Positions 39,601-47,740 of a stretch of DNA of 64,000 nt are shown here, one piece after another. Source of the stretch: Planctomycetota bacterium. GTDB lineage: Bacteria > Planctomycetota > OFTM77. The translations under genes were made by a program, and so were the position numbers. The notes under the pieces were generated by a model. That model had not been told where the DNA came from. It searched no databases and saw only the letters and a list, made by a program, of their open reading frames with translations. The stretch covers positions 1-64,000 of the forward strand of contig JAJDCO010000024.1 in NCBI GenBank assembly GCA_029260795.1, written 5' to 3'. How positions within the stretch are numbered: position 1 is the stretch's first letter; the number at the start of each line of letters is the position of its first letter.

Positions 39601-39969
39601 GCGGCCGAAGATGCCGACATCGCGTCCTTCGATGGATCACTCCACGCACGCTTCTCGCCCGGTGCCGTGACCGAGGCGACTCCATTCGCGGTCACGAGTA
39701 CCTCGGGACCCGCCATCGTCTTGGAGGACTCCGTCTCGGTGGGACGGGTGCACGCGGTCTTGCCGGGGACGGACCTCGAGAAGTTCGCGGGTCCTGTCGT
39801 CTTGGTATTCCACCTCGACCTGGAGCACTCGCCCGAGCTCGAGCCCCGGCGCTACGACGAGAAGACCGACACCTTCGTCCCTCTCCGCTTGGCCGGCATC
39901 GACCGCGAGGGAGAGGTCCTGGCCGAGATCGAAGGTCCGGGCACCTTCGCGCTGTTCGAGAGGAAGTAG
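36700..39969 (+). CDS. Giant exported CLCA-like metalloprotease
   Basis: This is a 1089-residue protein with a signal peptide (PLLLLLLSSLASSAWA). It has a TPR-like stretch (FVAARDIASGLTGDSHFARKARTLEAMAAFL), a long beta-rich domain, a CarboxypepD_reg domain at about 440-490 (IEGRVRDVQGRAVSGADVTLV), then the protease domain. The catalytic motif HEFGHYGLGLYDEY has His661, Glu662, His665 and Asp672/Glu673; the HExxH-x3-G-x-x-DEY form is that of CLCA-type zinc proteases of animals, which is unusual for a bacterial gene. A long beta-rich tail follows. It is the third gene of the DUF4139 cassette, 4 bp downstream. The substrate is unknown; self-processing occurs in animal CLCA proteins but is not shown here. 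Confidence 0.78.
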   Translation: MTLGARPLPLLLLLLSSLASSAWADDVDEALRYRALTESLARGDFVAARDIASGLTGDSHFARKARTLEAMAAFLGGEGSPPGSPPGVGQSQIGGMRIALSQDGAFNAALFPESGVGGYRPLLFGWPAPFSSRVSLLVDGEPRMLSPQGGPSLHGSGGAWVTRELGIEVRLALRGEAPPGAAEDLERRAKLRIEVTAVNRSDRARRVGVRLLLDLVEGFDDAPDVRLGSRRVLGTMTEFSGEGVPVALSIGRRAIVLRGLGRPVERAVLTSLDRALSSPFDFAVTAGEPLGPDSALALTLEPATLPPGGSRTLTVELVGEEPGRDVTPPIVTQVVVEPDGEESRRVVLMMENDASGATGPLEDLRVTLRPSPGLAIVSTSEDLGRLGTLALGERIQRSVVVRSDSSSAGPLRLAFDIRRGPIESPVARSVEVALPAMSATFIEGRVRDVQGRAVSGADVTLVRDGRPVGQTVTRADGRYRFDRVAVAPHHVFARRVVHREPAAKAAHEDVDNLLYDIVLSSQTIDNAGNPVLPQVRPGRDRDVVLAHSLTRYSVLVVVEWDARREYLEQIVRGMRKAAEFLYVASDGQLTFGRVAVHDAGRDWNSADLWDWANNSVHPNASVAGIRHRYHPVQAPWNTSMNFGRQWAGAWDQHGLYSTVVHEFGHYGLGLYDEYLGSPQGAYRGLAYWEMCRCIMGHQYSDHKICWDDNHRAYTNQGMWNGRACWRQIQQNHQGMRSGLFIPVTTPIERGGVVPPDFVGSLGRHSLRVGEELKAVIRDADTSGFDAGLSVAGPFGTALPGVLVYAELRAEGRTTYQGTTWGNGRMQLMGVHGGDRITGLYQGARAELVLDERRDAYVLEFGSEPGSKLGPPPLVRVRPERAQGRPAGASVEILPLGRPDGDLSLVLDGPPHVPIGLDRFAIDGRDRWVGTIGQNRVSSGRVRLQLVVPDAVRGDATIISDVVMHVIPAAEDADIASFDGSLHARFSPGAVTEATPFAVTSTSGPAIVLEDSVSVGRVHAVLPGTDLEKFAGPVVLVFHLDLEHSPELEPRRYDEKTDTFVPLRLAGIDREGEVLAEIEGPGTFALFERK

Positions 39970-40148
39970 AACGCGAGCTGATCGCGTGACCCCAACACAC
40001 CAGGCACGACCGCCGTCGTATCCGCGGCGGTCGGCATCGATGCCGGTGTCGCCGAGTGCCGCAAGCACCTCGCCCGGCTGCCTTGAGGTCTCGGAGGTTT
40101 CTTGCCGAGCGAGAAGATCTCGGCACCGAGCCCGTCGATGCCGACCCG

Positions 40149-40380
40149 CCGATCACAATTCGCGTGCTGCGGCCCGACGACGCACCCTCGCTCGCGCGGT
40201 GCGCGTACCGCTGCTACGGCGACCCCTACTCCACCGACTTCGCCCGAGCGGTGGGACACCGATGTCCTTCGGATGCAGTATCTGAACAACGTCGAGCTGG
40301 ATCCTGAGGCGATCGTGTTGAACCGCGACTCGGCGGAGCAGCTCCTCGCGGCGATCCTGAAGGAGCAGCGGAGCTCGTAG
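40149..40380 (+). pseudogene. Acetyltransferase-like N-terminal stump and unknown C-terminal stump
   Basis: Two fragments lie between the metalloprotease and the CocE-like gene. ITIRVLRPDDAPSLARCAYRCYG at about 40152-40220 is the start of a GNAT acetyltransferase domain without the rest of the fold. The next frame ends with DVLRMQYLNNVELDPEAIVL (about 40260-40320), then NRDSAEQLLAAILKEQRSS, a helix-rich end of unknown type, stopping at 40378-40380. Neither has a sensible start. Remnants of two or more deleted genes are the likeliest explanation. The remaining flanks (39970-40591) hold no gene I can support. Confidence 0.45.
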
Positions 40381-40591
40381 AGCTGGGCACTTGCCCGTAG
40401 GCGTTCGCCCGCTGGTGCGCACAACGCTTCCCGGGGTCTCTGGCCAGAGCTTGCGCTCGTCGTGTCGGGGGACAGTCTCCGCACGTGGTTGGGGACTCGC
40501 GCGGTCGAGAGGCGCCGTGAAAGACTCCACCTCGAGTCGAGTATGATCGACCGAGCCGTCGGCCGGCCCTTCCTCGACCTCGGAGACTCCC

Positions 40592-42475
40592 ATGGCAGCG
40601 CGCGTGTTCCGGTCTCTTCGTCTCGGCTTGTCTCTCGTTCTGATCTGCTTCGGCGGCCTGCTCCCACAGGGTCTTGCTCAAGAGACTGCCGTCACCGGGA
40701 CGAGAGTCTCGCGGTTCGGGGAGTACGCGGGCTACTCCGAGGCTCGGTTCGACTCGTTCGAGCGGACGTCCCATTACCTCGAGATGCGCGATGGCGTGCG
40801 GCTGGCGGTCGACATCCTGCGCCCGACGAAGGACGGCCGCGTCACGGACGAGAAGCTGCCCTGCATCTGGACGCACACGCGTTACCGACGTGCAGCCAAA
40901 GGGCGGGACGGGCGCGTTCGGAGCGAAGGCGACTCGCCACTCTGGGCTCCGCTTCTTCAGCACGGCTACAACGTCGTGGTCGTCGACGTGCGAGGATCGG
41001 GTGCTTCGTTCGGTGCCTGGCAAGGGCTGTTCACGGCCGAGGAGACTCAGGACGCCTACGAGATCACCGAGTGGATTGCGAAGCAGCCTTGGTGCGACGG
41101 ACAGGTCGGCATGTCGGGCGGTTCGTACCTGGGCATCACGCAGCTCATGGCGGCGAGCAAGAAGCCTCCGCATCTGAAGGCGATCTTTCCGATGGTCGCC
41201 TACTTCGACCTCTACGACGTGGCCTACCACGGCGGCGTCTACTTCGACGACTTCATCGGGACCTGGAGCCGGCTCACGCGCATGCTCGACACGCAGATCG
41301 TCGCGGCGGCAATCGATGACGATCCGGAGGAGAAGCTGCTGCAGGCCGCGATCGCGGAGCACGACGCCAATCGTCCCTTAATCGACATCCTCGAGCCGCT
41401 CCGGTTTCGCGATGCTCAGGACCCGGTCACGAAGGCTTTCCCGTATCGCGATTGGCAGCCGGCCGGTTTCGTCGAGGAGATCAATGAATCGCAGATTCCC
41501 ATCTACCTGTGGTGCGGCTGGTTCGACTCCTTCACCCGCGACGGCTTCGTGATGCATCGCGCATTCACGGCTCCCCGGAAGATCGTCATGGGCGCCTGGT
41601 CGCACTCACCGTCGGATCCGAGGGTCGCACGCGACGCCTTCTTCACGGCGGTCACCGAGCAGCGGCGCTGGTTCGATCATTGGCTCAAGGGCATCGACAA
41701 CGGGATCATGGGCGAGCCGCCGATCCGATACCACTCGATGCGGAGCCCGGGAAACAACGAGTGGCGGACGGCCCAGGAGTGGCCGTTGCCCGACGCGCGG
41801 TCGACTCGGTACTTCTTCAAGGCGGCCGATTCCAATGCACCGAGCGGCGCGCTCGGTCGCCAGCCGGGCCCGAGAGGCCAGGACGTTCACACCGTCGACT
41901 ACTCGACGACCTCGGGGACGAGCACGCGTTGGGACAACGCGGTGGGCGGTGGCTTCGGGTATCCCGATCTGGCCCCGAACGACGCGAAGGCTCTCAGCTA
42001 CACGACTCCGGTGCTCGAGCGGGACCTGGACGTGACGGGCCATCCGATCATCCATCTGTGGGTCAGCTCCACGGCCACCGACGGAGATTACTTCGTCTAT
42101 CTCGAAGAGGTCGATGCGAGTGGCCAGTCTCACTACGTCAGCGAGGGAACGCTGCGCGCATCCTATCGAAAGCTCGCCGAGCCCCCACTGGAGGCGATGC
42201 GCTTCTTGCCCTGGCATCCTTCTCGCCAGGAAGACTTGCAGCCGCTCGTCCCGGGTGAAGTCGTCGAGCTGGTCGTGGATCTACAGCCCACCTCGAACCT
42301 CTTCGACGCCGGTCATCGAATGCGACTCACCATCGCCGGAGCCGATCAGGACAATGCGGAGACACCCGAGCTGGATCCGGCGCCGAAGGTGACGATCTAC
42401 CGTGGCGGCGAGCGCGCCTCGTACCTCGAGGTGCCAGTTCTCACCGCGGCAAAAAAGAGCGGCTCGGACGGCTAA
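40592..42475 (+). CDS. CocE/NonD-family alpha/beta hydrolase (S15-like)
   Basis: This is a 627-residue exported hydrolase with a signal peptide (RLGLSLVLICFGGLLPQGLAQ). The CocE/NonD pattern is clear: YLEMRDGVRLAVDILRP, VVVVDVRGSGASFG, GQVGMSGGSYLGITQ with nucleophile Ser178, PIYLWCGWFDSFTRDG (Asp), VMGAWSHSP (His) and a C-terminal jelly-roll (VTGHPIIHLWVSSTATDGDYFVYLEEVD). Members hydrolyse esters or, in the X-prolyl dipeptidyl-peptidase branch, peptide bonds; the S15-like length suits either. Its own promoter is likely, as the upstream gene remnants are not transcribed in a coherent unit. Substrate unknown. Confidence 0.9.
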   Translation: MAARVFRSLRLGLSLVLICFGGLLPQGLAQETAVTGTRVSRFGEYAGYSEARFDSFERTSHYLEMRDGVRLAVDILRPTKDGRVTDEKLPCIWTHTRYRRAAKGRDGRVRSEGDSPLWAPLLQHGYNVVVVDVRGSGASFGAWQGLFTAEETQDAYEITEWIAKQPWCDGQVGMSGGSYLGITQLMAASKKPPHLKAIFPMVAYFDLYDVAYHGGVYFDDFIGTWSRLTRMLDTQIVAAAIDDDPEEKLLQAAIAEHDANRPLIDILEPLRFRDAQDPVTKAFPYRDWQPAGFVEEINESQIPIYLWCGWFDSFTRDGFVMHRAFTAPRKIVMGAWSHSPSDPRVARDAFFTAVTEQRRWFDHWLKGIDNGIMGEPPIRYHSMRSPGNNEWRTAQEWPLPDARSTRYFFKAADSNAPSGALGRQPGPRGQDVHTVDYSTTSGTSTRWDNAVGGGFGYPDLAPNDAKALSYTTPVLERDLDVTGHPIIHLWVSSTATDGDYFVYLEEVDASGQSHYVSEGTLRASYRKLAEPPLEAMRFLPWHPSRQEDLQPLVPGEVVELVVDLQPTSNLFDAGHRMRLTIAGADQDNAETPELDPAPKVTIYRGGERASYLEVPVLTAAKKSGSDG

Positions 42476-42628
42476 GCCATCCCGTCTCCCAGGCGCGAGT
42501 CCGTGCGTACGAGGCGATCGACGGACGGTTCGGTTGTGACGCGACGGTTGCGAGGCCTGAAGGCCGTACTTCGTGCAGCCCCAGGTGAGGCCATGCGCGG
42601 AGCGCACGTCGAAGCCTGGGGCTGGGAT

Positions 42629-43084
42629 TCAGCTCTCGACCGTGCGTCCCTCTTCCGCGAAGGCTTTGAAGTGCCTCAAGAAGGTCATGTTCTGCTTTCG
42701 GAACATGCCCGGAAGGAAGAAGCCCATCAGCTTCATGGGGAGGCGTTGGAAATGATACTGGCAGGTCGAGACCCACTTCGTCCGGCTCGGGCCCAGCTCG
42801 ATGAAGCGATTCGTGAGCGTGTTACTGCCGCCCTTCCACTCGTAGGTGCCGTCGAAGACGTCGGGTAGGCGACGCTCGGTGACCGTCTCGATCAGCTCGA
42901 TCCGGTGCTTCCCGTTCAAGTAGACGAGCTTCGATTGGCTACCGGGCTGCCCCGGCTCGCCGCTCAGCCGCTCGAAGCTCTGGAGGCCGGGCTGCCACTT
43001 GGAGAGGTTGTCCGGGTCGTCGAACAGCTCGATCACACGGGCGCGAGGGAGCTCGATCTCGATCTCGAGGGTATAGGGCTTCAC
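42629..43084 (-). CDS. SRPBCC (START/polyketide cyclase-like) family protein
   Basis: This is a 151-residue cytoplasmic protein with the helix-grip fold pattern: YTLEIEIELPRARVIELFDDPDNLSKWQPGL, KLVYLNGKHRIELIETVTERRLPDVFDGTYEWKG, STCQYHF, LPMKLMGFFLPGMFRKQNMTFLRHFKAFAE. Such proteins bind hydrophobic ligands, and no ligand can be told from sequence. The proposed GTG start at 43084 follows GGAG by about 10 nt; the upstream extension in frame carries no domain. It lies 26 bp downstream of the S9 peptidase gene on the same strand and is probably read from the same transcript. Confidence 0.78.
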   Translation of the reverse strand: MKPYTLEIEIELPRARVIELFDDPDNLSKWQPGLQSFERLSGEPGQPGSQSKLVYLNGKHRIELIETVTERRLPDVFDGTYEWKGGSNTLTNRFIELGPSRTKWVSTCQYHFQRLPMKLMGFFLPGMFRKQNMTFLRHFKAFAEEGRTVES

Positions 43085-43110
43085 AGGGGCAGCTCCGAAT
43101 GGGGAAGAGC

Positions 43111-45297
43111 TCAGCGGGTACCGATCTCTTCGACCAGCGAGAGGAAGAAGGCGTACGTCAACGCGGTCGTCTGGTGGCGCTTGTATCGTCCCGATGCGCC
43201 GCCGTGACCGGCGTCCATGTTCGTGTCCAGCAGGAGCAGGTGGTCGTCGGTCTTGCGGGCCCTCAACTTCGCGACCCACTTGGCGGGCTCCCAGTACTGC
43301 ACCTGTGAGTCGTGGAGACCCGTCGTCACGAGCAGATTCGGGTAGTCCTTCTTCTCGACGTTGTCGTACGGCGAGTAGGAGAGCATGTACCGGTAGTAAT
43401 CCTCGACGTGGGGGTTGCCCCACTCGTCGTACTCGAAGGTCGTGAGTGGGATGCTGTCGTCGAGCATGGTCGTGACGACGTCGACGAAGGGCACGGCGGC
43501 CACGACGCCTCGGAACAGGTCCGGGCGTCGGTTGATCACGGCGCCCATCAGGAGGCCTCCCGCGCTGCCGCCCATGGCGAAGAGGCGCTCGCCGTCGGCG
43601 ATCTCCTCGCGGGCCAGGTGCTCGGCACAGTCGATGAAGTCCGTGAACGTGTTCTTCTTCTTCAGCAGCTTGCCGTCCTCGTACCAGGCGCGGCCCATCT
43701 CCTCGCCGCCCCGGATGTGCGCGATGGCGTACAAGAATCCACGATCGAGCAGGCTCAGCACCGGTGCGTTGAAGCTCGGGTCCATGCTGGCCCCGTAGGA
43801 GCCGTAGCCATAGAGCAGGAGCGGTGCGCTCCCGTCCCAGGGCACATCGGTGCGCGAGACGATCGAGACCGGGATGCGCGTGCCGTCGCGCGCCGTCGCG
43901 AACAACCGGTCGGTGCGGTAGTCCTTCGCATCGAACCCGCCGAGCACGCGTGTCTGCTTCATCAGCGTGCGCTGGTGCGTGCGGAGGTCGTAGTCGTAGA
44001 CCGAGGCCGGCGTCGTGAGCGAGGTGTAAGAGAAGCGGAGCACGGTCGAGTCGAACTCGAGGTTCTCGGCGACGCGGGCCGTGTAGGCCGGCTCGTCGAA
44101 GGCGATCGTGTGTGACTCGCCGCCGCTCATCGGCATCACGCGGAGCTGGCGAAGCCCGTTGCGGCGCTCGGAGAGAACCAAGTAGTCCGCGAAGAGCTCG
44201 ACGCCGTGGAGGCGCACGTCGGGACGGTGCGGCACCACCTCGAGCCAGTTCTCGCGGGCCGGATCGGTGACGGGAGCCTTCATCAGGCGGAAGTTTTGAG
44301 CGTTCGCGTTGGTGAGCACGTAGAAATGATCGCCCGCATGGTCGAGCGAGTACTCGTGGTCCCGTTCTCGGGGCAGGAAGACCTGGAAATCGTCGTCCGG
44401 CTGATCGGCGTCGAGGTATCGGTACTCACTGCTCAACGTCTGGGTCGAGGCGATCATCAGGAAGCGCTGCGACTTGGTCTTGAAGACGAAGCAGCTGAAG
44501 GTGTCGTCGGTCTCCTCGAACACCAGCTCGTCCTCGGTCGGATCGGTACCCAGCGCGTGCTTGTAGATCTGGTAGGAGCGGAGCGTCTTCGGGTCCTGCT
44601 TGGCGTAGAACAGCGTGCGGTTGTCGTTGGCCCAGGCGAGGTTTCCGGTCACCGCTTCGATGCGATCCGGAAGCCGCTCGCCGGTGCGCAGGTCTTTGAT
44701 GTGGATCGTGTAGATGCGCCGACCCCGATCGTCAGTGGCATAGGCCAACAGGTGGTGGTCGGTGCTGACCGCATCCCCGCGCACGGAGAAGTACTCGTGG
44801 CCTTCGGCGAGGATGTTGACGTCGAGGAGGATCTGCTCGTCGCCCGTGGGCTGGGGGTTCGGGTCGTCAGAGGCCGGTTGCCGAACGTGAATCGGGTACT
44901 CGCGGCCTGCTTCATAGCGGGTGGAGTAGAACCAGTCGTCGAGTCGCGCCGGCACCGAGCTGTCGTCGGGATCGATCCGGCCCACGATCTCCTGGTAGAG
45001 CTCCACTCGCAAGCCCTTCCAAGGCGCCATCGTCGCTTCGAGATGGGCGTTCTCGGCCTCGAGGTACGCAATCACTTCGGGGTTTTCGCGCTGGTTGAGC
45101 CAGTAGTAGTCATCGACGCGGCGATGCCCGTGCTCCTCGAGAACCGTCGGCTGGACGCGTGCCAAGGGTGCCGTCGACAGGACGGTCTGGGTGGGCACCG
45201 CGACATCCGGCGAAGTCGTCTCGACCGCCTCGGTCGGCGCCTCGCAAGAGATGAAGGGGAACAGCAGCAGTATCCCAAGCGCCGAGTGACGAAGCAT
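43111..45297 (-). CDS. Oligopeptidase B-like S9A peptidase
   Basis: This is a 728-residue serine peptidase of family S9A (oligopeptidase B/PtrB), with a signal or weak lipobox end (GILLLFPFISCEAP). A propeller domain (about 50-440) and the hydrolase core are visible. Catalytic residues are Ser578 in MGGSAGGLL, Asp663 in TGLHDSQV and His698 in DAGHGG. Family enzymes cleave after Arg/Lys (OpdB) or Pro in short peptides up to about 30 residues; the GEEMGRAWYEDGKLLKKKNTFTDFI segment is characteristic of OpdB. An AGGAGTG ribosome site precedes ATG 45297. It probably feeds on exported-protease products. Confidence 0.92.
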   Translation of the reverse strand: MLRHSALGILLLFPFISCEAPTEAVETTSPDVAVPTQTVLSTAPLARVQPTVLEEHGHRRVDDYYWLNQRENPEVIAYLEAENAHLEATMAPWKGLRVELYQEIVGRIDPDDSSVPARLDDWFYSTRYEAGREYPIHVRQPASDDPNPQPTGDEQILLDVNILAEGHEYFSVRGDAVSTDHHLLAYATDDRGRRIYTIHIKDLRTGERLPDRIEAVTGNLAWANDNRTLFYAKQDPKTLRSYQIYKHALGTDPTEDELVFEETDDTFSCFVFKTKSQRFLMIASTQTLSSEYRYLDADQPDDDFQVFLPRERDHEYSLDHAGDHFYVLTNANAQNFRLMKAPVTDPARENWLEVVPHRPDVRLHGVELFADYLVLSERRNGLRQLRVMPMSGGESHTIAFDEPAYTARVAENLEFDSTVLRFSYTSLTTPASVYDYDLRTHQRTLMKQTRVLGGFDAKDYRTDRLFATARDGTRIPVSIVSRTDVPWDGSAPLLLYGYGSYGASMDPSFNAPVLSLLDRGFLYAIAHIRGGEEMGRAWYEDGKLLKKKNTFTDFIDCAEHLAREEIADGERLFAMGGSAGGLLMGAVINRRPDLFRGVVAAVPFVDVVTTMLDDSIPLTTFEYDEWGNPHVEDYYRYMLSYSPYDNVEKKDYPNLLVTTGLHDSQVQYWEPAKWVAKLRARKTDDHLLLLDTNMDAGHGGASGRYKRHQTTALTYAFFLSLVEEIGTR

Positions 45298-45366
45298 CGT
45301 GATCACTCCTGGTGAGTAGAGATCGGAGAACGCCCGCAGTAGACCACCCCGAGCGGGACGCCTCAA

Positions 45367-45717
45367 CCGCTCTCTCACCCACGTTCCTCGAACGCTCGAG
45401 GGCCCGCCAAAGTCATTGCCTCTCGGTCGCCTGTCGTGACGGATTCCGTTCGCAGCTCTGTGTCTCGAACGTGGGTGAGAGAGCGGTGCGAGCAGGGAAC
45501 GGAGCCGCGACCGGCATTCGTCACGGGGACGCTCGGAGGCGTCCGGAGGTGGCGGGTCGCCTCCCGGCGGATAGACCCGCGAGACCACCGGGCCGCAATG
45601 AACAGAGACGCGAACGGAGTTCGCCTGCGAACGGAGTTCGCCACACCGGCGATCGATGGACGATGTCTTGGGCGGGCCGCCAGACATTCGAGGAACGTGG
45701 GTGAGAGAGCGGTGCAG
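45367..45717. repeat. Inverted pair of bipartite dispersed repeats
   Basis: One minus-orientation unit (45367-45463) and one plus-orientation unit (45599-45717) of the roughly 100-bp family. Their D ends form 42-bp inverted repeats (45367-45408 and 45671-45712), identical over the first 26 bp and 31 of 42 overall. A third D-type block at 45463-45492 sits between. The A/C ends (GACGCGAACGGAGTTCG) are at 45607-45623 and, degenerate, at 45440-45463. This is a MITE-like arrangement between the S9 peptidase promoter side and the 3' end of the next gene. Confidence 0.75.
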
Positions 45718-45724
45718 ACGTCCC

Positions 45725-47434
45725 TCAGCCCTTTCGGCGATAGACCCAGATCGTCGGATTCACATAACGCCAGCCGTGGGGCGGGAACGGATAGCCATCG
45801 CCCGTCGGGTCGACCCCGAAGGGCCCGAGTCGCTCCTCGAGTTGAAACGGCGGCGCGGCGAGTCGGTAGTCGCGTTGCAGCCTCATCAGAAAATGGCGAG
45901 CGCCCGGCTTGCCGAGTCGCACCTCCTCAGCGATCTCGAAGCTACTGACGACGATCCACTCCGGCGCCTCCGCTTCGAGCCGCCGCACGTCGAGCTCGAG
46001 CAGTGTCACCTTCCAAGGTGCCGATGCGCACCAGCTCTCGAAGGCCTCACGCGTGTGGCTGCGTCCGTTGAACGGTGACAGAGGGGGCGAGTAGTACCAG
46101 GGCAATCGCATCAAGCCGATCGTGCTGCCGGCGGGGACATGCTCCTGAATCCAGGCTGCCGCCTCATCCCGCGGATCCGGGCCCAAGAACAGTCGAGCGC
46201 GGGCGCCGCCGCGGATTCCCGTCCACACCAGGACGCCCGCGATCACGAGGCTCAGCAGAGCCCGTCCCCAGCGCGGCAGCTTGGGCCACGGTGAGAGCAA
46301 CGCCCTCGCGGAGACGATCGCCAGCGCGGGCGCGAAGGGAGTCAGGTACCGAATGAACCGTACCTCGGATATCGACATCGCGGCGAAGCCGGTGGCGATC
46401 CAGGTGAGCAGCAGCAGATCGGTGTGGGAGTGCCACTCCACGCTCTTGCTTCGACGAAGCGAAATCACCTGCATTGTCGTCAAGAAGATCGCGCCGACGA
46501 TCGCGAGAATGGCGAGCGCGGGACCCAGCGCGATCGGGAGATTCCGTAAGAGCAGGTACCGCCATCCCGGACCGGTGTCCACGAAGAGCAGCTCGTGTCC
46601 GGTGCGCGGATGCACGATCAGCTCATAGTGCAGCGTGTCGAGGAACGCGTCCGTCGCCAGCCAGAGGGGTGGGCTGCCGACGACGAATGCGACCCCGGCT
46701 GCGGACAGCGCGGTCGCGGCAAGTGCACCGCGCCGCGCGAGCGTTCGGCCGGCGAGCAGCGCGCCGACGACCAGCGTCGGGAGGAGCAGAATCCCCGCCA
46801 GCTTGGTCGCGGCAGCGGCGCCCACGGCCACGCCCGCCAGCCCGGCCCAAAGCATCGCCCCTCGCCACCTGCCTCGCCTCACCGCAGCAAGTCGGTCGAT
46901 GAGGAGCAGCGCTCCGAGCGCCACGCAGGTGATGGACGCGTCGGGCACTCCGTAGTGAGCGCTGTCAATGAGCAGCGGTGTGAGCGCGACGACGGCTCCG
47001 GCGAGCCAGCCCGTGACGGCCGTGCCTGCGCGCTTCCCGAGCAGGACCGTCAGCAGGACCGTCAGCATCGTCGCGAGCCAGGACACTCCGCGAGCAGCGC
47101 GATGCGTCGCGGCCCATGATTCCACGAGCTCGTCTCGAGGCGGCGCGAGCCCCAGAGCCTCACTGACGCGGTCGACGAGAGACACGGCGGTGATCGACAG
47201 CGTGCCGTGATTGTAGAAGCCGGGGTCCAGCTGAAGATCGCTCCAGTCGAGGCTTCGCGCGGCCGCCACGACGGCCTGCTCGTCGGGATGGAAGCTGTGC
47301 ACGTGAGCATCCGACGGCAAGCCCCAGCCGAGGCCGAGCCCGCCGAGGGTTCCCGCCATCACGACGAGCAGCACTCCTCCCGCGACGGACGGGAGGCGGC
47401 GTCGCGAGTTGGCCTGTCGGTCGGGCGAGCTCAT
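45725..47434 (-). CDS. GT39/ArnT-type integral membrane glycosyltransferase-like protein
   Basis: This is a 569-residue polytopic membrane protein of the PMT/ArnT (glycosyltransferase family 39) type. It has a first transmembrane helix (LLVVMAGTLGGLGLGWGL), then the luminal-loop acidic motif HSFHPDEQAV with the catalytic-like Asp-Glu pair, many further helices (about 10-12), and a soluble tail with ARHFLMRLQRDYRL. Family members transfer sugars from polyprenyl-phosphate donors to lipids or proteins at the outer face of the membrane. The acceptor and donor are unknown. ATG 47434 is chosen; a GTG at 47455 is an alternative and neither has a strong ribosome site. The 3' end touches the repeat block at 45599-45717. 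Confidence 0.82.
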   Translation of the reverse strand: MSSPDRQANSRRRLPSVAGGVLLVVMAGTLGGLGLGWGLPSDAHVHSFHPDEQAVVAAARSLDWSDLQLDPGFYNHGTLSITAVSLVDRVSEALGLAPPRDELVESWAATHRAARGVSWLATMLTVLLTVLLGKRAGTAVTGWLAGAVVALTPLLIDSAHYGVPDASITCVALGALLLIDRLAAVRRGRWRGAMLWAGLAGVAVGAAAATKLAGILLLPTLVVGALLAGRTLARRGALAATALSAAGVAFVVGSPPLWLATDAFLDTLHYELIVHPRTGHELLFVDTGPGWRYLLLRNLPIALGPALAILAIVGAIFLTTMQVISLRRSKSVEWHSHTDLLLLTWIATGFAAMSISEVRFIRYLTPFAPALAIVSARALLSPWPKLPRWGRALLSLVIAGVLVWTGIRGGARARLFLGPDPRDEAAAWIQEHVPAGSTIGLMRLPWYYSPPLSPFNGRSHTREAFESWCASAPWKVTLLELDVRRLEAEAPEWIVVSSFEIAEEVRLGKPGARHFLMRLQRDYRLAAPPFQLEERLGPFGVDPTGDGYPFPPHGWRYVNPTIWVYRRKG

Positions 47435-47462
47435 GAAGAGGGTATCGGGCTCCACAATGCGG

Positions 47463-47654
47463 TCAGAGGGTCGTGAACGCGATCGGTCCGATCACCTGGA
47501 CGAAGGCGGACGCTTCGAGGTCGATCGTCCGGAGCTTCACGCCCGCTACCGCGGAGATGCCGAGTCCGATCGAGAAGGCCAGCCCGACGATCAGGAAGAG
47601 GCCAGGGCGGACCCTCGATCCTGCAGGGCAGCGTTCACACCGATCGAACTGCAT
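47463..47654 (-). CDS. Small single-pass membrane protein
   Basis: This is a 63-residue protein with a Cys-rich start (MQFDRCERCPAG) and one transmembrane segment (GLFLIVGLAFSIGLGISAVAG). A GGAGGGG ribosome site precedes ATG 47654. The CxxC pair near the N-terminus could bind metal or be redox active, but nothing confirms it. It is 28 bp upstream of the GT39-like gene on the same strand and is probably co-transcribed with it. Confidence 0.6.
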   Translation of the reverse strand: MQFDRCERCPAGSRVRPGLFLIVGLAFSIGLGISAVAGVKLRTIDLEASAFVQVIGPIAFTTL

Positions 47655-47740
47655 CGTCCCCTCCGACTGATCGTCTGCACTCGGGCTCCTCTGGCCCGGC
47701 ATTCTGACAAAAATACGTGGCCGCTTCCCGGCCTTCCCTC

